Origin: Bacillota bacterium
Lineage (GTDB): Bacteria; Bacillota; Bacilli; Bacillales; Cytobacillaceae
Reading direction: 5' to 3'
Length of the DNA stretch: 7,776 bases
Assembly: GCA_023387295.1 (NCBI GenBank)
Contig: JAEWIG010000292.1
Location: 1 to 7,776 of the forward strand
Shown here: piece after piece, positions 4,968-7,776 of the stretch
Numbering within the stretch: position 1 is the stretch's first letter
Layout of the letters: each line of letters starts with the position of its first letter
Program-made: the position numbers and the translations under genes
Notes under the pieces: model-generated
What the model was told of the DNA's origin: nothing
The model's database searches: none
Seen by the model: the letters and a program-made list of their open reading frames with translations, nothing else

Positions 4968-6377
4968 ATGTGGAGAACAGCGCTTCTAATATTTATTGCC
5001 TTAACAACATCAATTAGTGGGATGCTTTTTTGGCAGTGGACAGCATATTCAAAGCAAAACATTCCGAATGAAAATGTAGAAAAAGTAGTTCAAGAAATTT
5101 TGATAAAGACGGATAAGGATAAATTACATATTACTCAAAAATTAATTGGGCTCACTCCCGAAAAGGAATATTTGACGAATGTGTCTGACAATCTTACTGA
5201 TTGGACATGTTTGAAGGAAGATAGTGAGCCTTGCGATTCTGCTGATGAGAATCCTCATACATTTTTATCGAACGATGATGAAATACAATTTCAATACAGT
5301 GTACTGGTAACGGAAGATAACAATGCTTTTTTGATTAATAATTGGACGACATTGCTTCCTGAAGTAAGTGTAGTGAAGACAACGATTGAAATTGTCGATT
5401 CTACTAAAAGAGAAGGCACATGGGTAGCTGGAGCCCCGTTAAAGGGCTTTATGGAAATGGATTTAATTGATTTTTATTTGTTTTCGAGCTTAGGTGGAAC
5501 TCCATCTTTGTATTGGCAGCCAGTTCCGCTTCGGAATTTTCAAACAGCTGAAGGAATTGACTACTATTTTTCTGCAGATCAGAAGGAAAACAGCTATGAA
5601 TTAAACGAGATTAGCAGTTTACAAGAATTTCCTTATGCAGCGGTAATTTTATCGGACGAGTATAATGGAAAGGATGGAAATGGACTTGTTTTTTCTTCCA
5701 CTAATGTAACAGATGGCGAACTAGAGAAAGAATTAACAGAATATTACATAGAACAAAGAAATGGCTTTGAAGAAAAATGGCTGATAGATATTTTTACTGC
5801 CTATATTACAAAACAGCCAGTAACAACAAATAGAGGGAAGGCTGTCCTTGAGGAGCTTAATGCAAAACTTTCAGAAGAAGAAATGGAACGGTTTTATAAT
5901 CATGTTTTAGCTACAAATGAGTATCTGACTACAGAAGATTTGGATCGTTTGCTAAAAAAAATTAAAGGGGCAAACACCCGCTTTTTTACAATAAATAAAG
6001 ATGAATCAAAACCATTTACTCCTCTTTATTTCTACGATACTAGGAAGGTAATTATCGCGAATAATGAGGATAATGATATTGAAGTTATTATAGATAAAGG
6101 GAAGAAGCTTTTCCCATTTGTTGATACAATGACCGCACTCGGTTTTGAGTTGAAGCTCCTTCCTGATCAAGAGACAATATTACTTATGAAAGACAGTAAC
6201 AGCTATCGATTTTATTTAAATAGTAATATCTTTATTTATAATGAAGAGGATTATGGGTTATTAGAAAGCCCACTTACAAACATAAGTGGAGATTTATATA
6301 TGAATAAAGAGTGGATTAAGACCATTTTTAAAGTAACCTTCGATGAAGGAGAAGAAGAAATAAAGCTATCACTATAA
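4968..6377 (+). CDS. Large membrane-anchored extracytoplasmic protein, possible C-terminal stalk-type domain, unknown function
   Basis: A 469-residue protein I do not recognise by name. Residues 1-24 (MWRTALLIFIALTTSISGML) form a signal peptide or anchor, so the rest should lie outside the membrane. The first 200 residues are acidic and strand-rich and hold two cysteines nine positions apart (TCLKEDSEPC), possibly a disulfide. A helical stretch follows (about 245-345, with ELNAKLSEEEMERFYNHVL). The last 95 residues resemble one repeat of the copper amine oxidase N-terminal-like (stalk) domain: FPFVDTMTALGFELKLLPD, a short beta repeat, then LYMNKEWIKTIFKVTFDEG. That likeness is my inference, from the layout of LG-x-E-x-K and the closing I/F-x-V strand. 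The start is ATG at 4968, 7 nt after GAGGGG (4955-4960); the in-frame TTG at 4953 overlaps that site. It sits alone between the ylbG terminator and a gene-poor gap. Confidence 0.82.
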   Translation: MWRTALLIFIALTTSISGMLFWQWTAYSKQNIPNENVEKVVQEILIKTDKDKLHITQKLIGLTPEKEYLTNVSDNLTDWTCLKEDSEPCDSADENPHTFLSNDDEIQFQYSVLVTEDNNAFLINNWTTLLPEVSVVKTTIEIVDSTKREGTWVAGAPLKGFMEMDLIDFYLFSSLGGTPSLYWQPVPLRNFQTAEGIDYYFSADQKENSYELNEISSLQEFPYAAVILSDEYNGKDGNGLVFSSTNVTDGELEKELTEYYIEQRNGFEEKWLIDIFTAYITKQPVTTNRGKAVLEELNAKLSEEEMERFYNHVLATNEYLTTEDLDRLLKKIKGANTRFFTINKDESKPFTPLYFYDTRKVIIANNEDNDIEVIIDKGKKLFPFVDTMTALGFELKLLPDQETILLMKDSNSYRFYLNSNIFIYNEEDYGLLESPLTNISGDLYMNKEWIKTIFKVTFDEGEEEIKLSL

Positions 6378-6804
6378 ACTAAAAAATTGAATCGTTATTC
6401 AAATAAAAAACCCTGCAGAATTTTCTGCAGGGTCCTTCTATATCCTGATTAAGGATAGAAGGCAAAGGGAGAGGAGAAACCGGAGGAAGAACTTATGGGG
6501 AAACGTAAGTCTTCTCCGCGGTTGGCAACAACATCCTCGAATAGATGCTGTTACTTTCATTATTTCCATAAAAGTAGCGGATATACACCGATTCTTATTT
6601 TTTCCTCGGTTTCAATTCATTCGAATTGCTGCGATTTATCATGTTTTAAAACTGTTGGCGGCACATCTATAATTATGTTAGGATTAGTAGGAAAAAGCCT
6701 TATACAGCCGCACAATTTTTGAATGAAAATAATTAGCAAGAGTTAAGTTAATAACATGATGTAGCTTTTTTAGGCGATTTTGAAAGTGAATAGTGGTGAT
6801 TAGA
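6378..6804. other. 427-bp gap with serial hairpins and no convincing gene
   Basis: Besides the hairpins at 6387-6433 there is a stem of about 9 bp at 6434-6460 (CTTCT-ATCC with GGAT-AGAAG, one 2-nt bulge). A third stem lies at 6481-6518, where CGGAG, AAGA and CTTA pair with TAAG, TCTT and CTCCG around a 10-nt loop. That stem hides the GGAGG that precedes an ATG at 6495; the 75-codon frame there is S- and C-rich and nearly free of acidic residues, unlike its neighbours. On the minus strand, short protein-like stretches occur in shifting frames (6617-6718 and 6493-6588), without ribosome binding sites. The right part (6720-6790) is AT-rich and should hold the rsmD promoter, but no clear one was found. 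A leftward small RNA or a decayed minus-strand gene are both possible. Confidence 0.5.
6381..6433 (-). terminator. Tandem Rho-independent terminators reading on the minus strand
   Basis: ACCCTGCAGAA (6410-6420) and TTCTGCAGGGT (6423-6433) form a near-perfect hairpin with a very small loop. Its T run is on the minus strand (A run 6405-6410 on the plus strand), whereas the plus-strand side reads CCTTCTATAT. A second hairpin, TTGAAT-CGTT-ATTCAA at 6387-6402, is again followed on the minus strand by six T (A run 6381-6386). Both therefore fit termination of a leftward transcript. The strong stem may also stop the 4968 mRNA or protect its 3' end, but it lacks a U tract in that direction. Confidence 0.6.
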
Positions 6805-7359
6805 ATGCGAGTAGTTTCAGGAACACGAAAAGGGAAAATATTAAAAGCAGTACCAGGTAGTTCAACTAGGCCGACGACAGATAAAGTGAAGGAAGCCATT
6901 TTTAACATGATTGGTCCTTATTTTGATGGTGGATTAGGACTTGATCTCTTCGCAGGTAGTGGAGGACTTGGAATCGAAGCCTTAAGTAGGGGTGCTGAAA
7001 AGGTTATTTTCGTCGATAAGGATGGAAAGGCGATTCAGACGATTCATGAGAACATTAGTAACTGTGGGTTTGAAGAGAATGCTGAAGTGTATCGAAATGA
7101 TTCAGATAGAGCTCTTAAAGCGATAAAGAAAAGAGAACTGTCATTCGAGTTAATTTTTTTAGATCCACCATATAAGAAACAACAGCTCGTTAAGCTTCTT
7201 GAAATTATTGATAAAGAAAATTTACTAGCTACAAAAGGTAAGATTATTTGTGAACATGGTACAGATATTCATTTACCTGATTCTGTCGGGCATTTAAATG
7301 TGCAGAAAAGGGAAAAGTATGGCATCATTGCGGTAACGATTTATGAAATAGAAAGGTGA
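6805..7359 (+). CDS. rsmD: 16S rRNA (guanine(966)-N(2))-methyltransferase RsmD
   Basis: RsmD (YlbH), 184 residues, equal in length to the B. subtilis protein. It methylates N2 of G966 of 16S rRNA (E. coli numbering) using S-adenosylmethionine, acting on assembled 30S particles. The sequence shows the family N-terminus MRVVSGTRKGKILKAV, the STRPTTDKVKEAIFNMIGPY block, the SAM-binding motif I DLFAGSGGLG (residues 47-56), motif II VIFVDKD and the catalytic DPPY (residues 120-123). The start is ATG at 6805, preceded by GGTGA at 6795-6799. In-frame GTG codons at 6793 and 6796 lie within that ribosome binding site and would add four residues absent from the family. coaD follows after 26 nt and the two are almost certainly cotranscribed, as in other Bacillaceae. 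Confidence 0.97.
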   Translation: MRVVSGTRKGKILKAVPGSSTRPTTDKVKEAIFNMIGPYFDGGLGLDLFAGSGGLGIEALSRGAEKVIFVDKDGKAIQTIHENISNCGFEENAEVYRNDSDRALKAIKKRELSFELIFLDPPYKKQQLVKLLEIIDKENLLATKGKIICEHGTDIHLPDSVGHLNVQKREKYGIIAVTIYEIER

Positions 7360-7385
7360 ATAATTGTTGAAACGGGAGGATTAAT

Positions 7386-7776
7386 ATGGCGGGTATCGCA
7401 GTTTGTCCGGGGAGCTTTGATCCAATAACATATGGCCATCTAGATATTATTAAACGAGGAGCAAAGGTATTTAAAGAAGTTCATGTTGTTGTACTAAATA
7501 ATTCCTCGAAAAATCCATTATTCACAGTTGATGAAAGAATTGCTTTGATTAAGGAAGTAACGAAAGATATACCGAATGTAACCGTTGACTCTTTTCAAGG
7601 TTTACTTGTTGATTATGCCAAGAGTGTTAAGGCAAGTGCGATTATTAGAGGTTTGAGAGCGGTTTCAGATTTCGAATATGAAATGCAAATTACTTCGATG
7701 AACCGTGTTTTAAATGATGATATTGAAACCTTTTTTATTATGACAAAAAACCAATATTCATTTTTAAGCTCTAGTA
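7386..7776 (+). CDS. coaD: Phosphopantetheine adenylyltransferase CoaD (3' end beyond the window)
   Basis: CoaD (YlbI) catalyses the fourth step of coenzyme A synthesis: 4'-phosphopantetheine plus ATP gives dephospho-CoA and pyrophosphate. It is a cytoplasmic, typically hexameric nucleotidyltransferase. The window holds the first 130 of about 160 residues. Active-site features are present: PGSFDPITYGHLDII with S10 and the TYGH form of the (H/T)xGH motif (H18), K42 in NSSKNPLF, and R88 and R91 in IIRGLRAVSDFEYE. The piece ends in YSFLSSS, the start of the C-terminal nucleotide-binding motif. The start is ATG at 7386, after GGGAGGA at 7374-7380. It is open to the window edge with no internal stop. 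Second gene of the rsmD-coaD pair. Confidence 0.97.
   Translation, partial: MAGIAVCPGSFDPITYGHLDIIKRGAKVFKEVHVVVLNNSSKNPLFTVDERIALIKEVTKDIPNVTVDSFQGLLVDYAKSVKASAIIRGLRAVSDFEYEMQITSMNRVLNDDIETFFIMTKNQYSFLSSS

Noticed and set aside
6495..6722. 75-codon plus-strand frame after the 4968 gene
   Set aside because: It has a good Shine-Dalgarno, but the product is rich in S, C and H with one acidic residue and no known motif, unlike neighbouring proteins, and the start is inside a stem.
6378..6804. RNase P RNA, 6S RNA or another known structural RNA
   Set aside because: None of the hallmark conserved blocks of these RNAs could be found on either strand, and their usual genomic neighbours are absent.
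6684..6908. 74-codon minus-strand frame overlapping rsmD
   Set aside because: About half lies antisense to the conserved N-terminus of rsmD; no ribosome binding site or family likeness.

Overview
The window reads as a low-GC Gram-positive chromosome of the Bacillaceae. The genes follow the Bacillus subtilis ylb locus in order: ylbB, ylbC, ylbD, ylbE, ylbF (ricF), ylbG, ylbH (rsmD) and ylbI (coaD). The DNA is AT-rich, Shine-Dalgarno sites are strong and purine-rich, and TTG starts are common, all typical of this family. Added, unrecognised genes between the conserved ones suggest a Bacillaceae species outside the immediate B. subtilis group; the genus cannot be fixed from this sequence.

Layout. 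70-501 is ylbB (paired CBS domains, TTG start), closed by a clean terminator. 662-1726 is ylbC, a secreted or membrane-tethered CAP-domain protein whose best start is a CTG that restores a signal peptide. 1735-2605 is a two-gene minus-strand island: a PaaI-type hotdog thioesterase followed by a small membrane-anchored protein, with a good sigma-A promoter at its head. Back to back with that promoter is a sigma-K-like promoter for ylbD (2733-3134, coat protein family) and ylbE (3151-3393), which end at a strong terminator. 3549-3977 is a small probable lipoprotein of unknown function. 4031-4474 is ylbF/ricF, whose true start is a TTG downstream of the first ATG, and 4555-4830 is ylbG, closed by a terminator. 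4968-6377 is a 469-residue anchored extracytoplasmic protein of unknown function. 6378-6804 has no convincing gene but holds a series of hairpins, two of them followed by T runs on the minus strand. 6805-7359 is rsmD, and coaD starts at 7386 and runs off the window.

How the genes relate. RsmD (16S rRNA methylation) and CoaD (coenzyme A synthesis) form a conserved housekeeping pair. RicF is part of the Ric complex that modulates RNase Y and developmental decisions. YlbD and YlbE, with a mother-cell-type promoter, point to sporulation. The genes not in the B. subtilis series as I know it (thioesterase, its partner, the lipoprotein and the large anchored protein) sit between the conserved genes, mostly as separate transcription units, so the conserved order does not imply one operon. 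No mobile element, CRISPR array, tRNA or rRNA was seen. Several genes begin with TTG or CTG, so automatic starts need correcting at ylbC, ylbD, ylbF, rsmD and two of the added genes.
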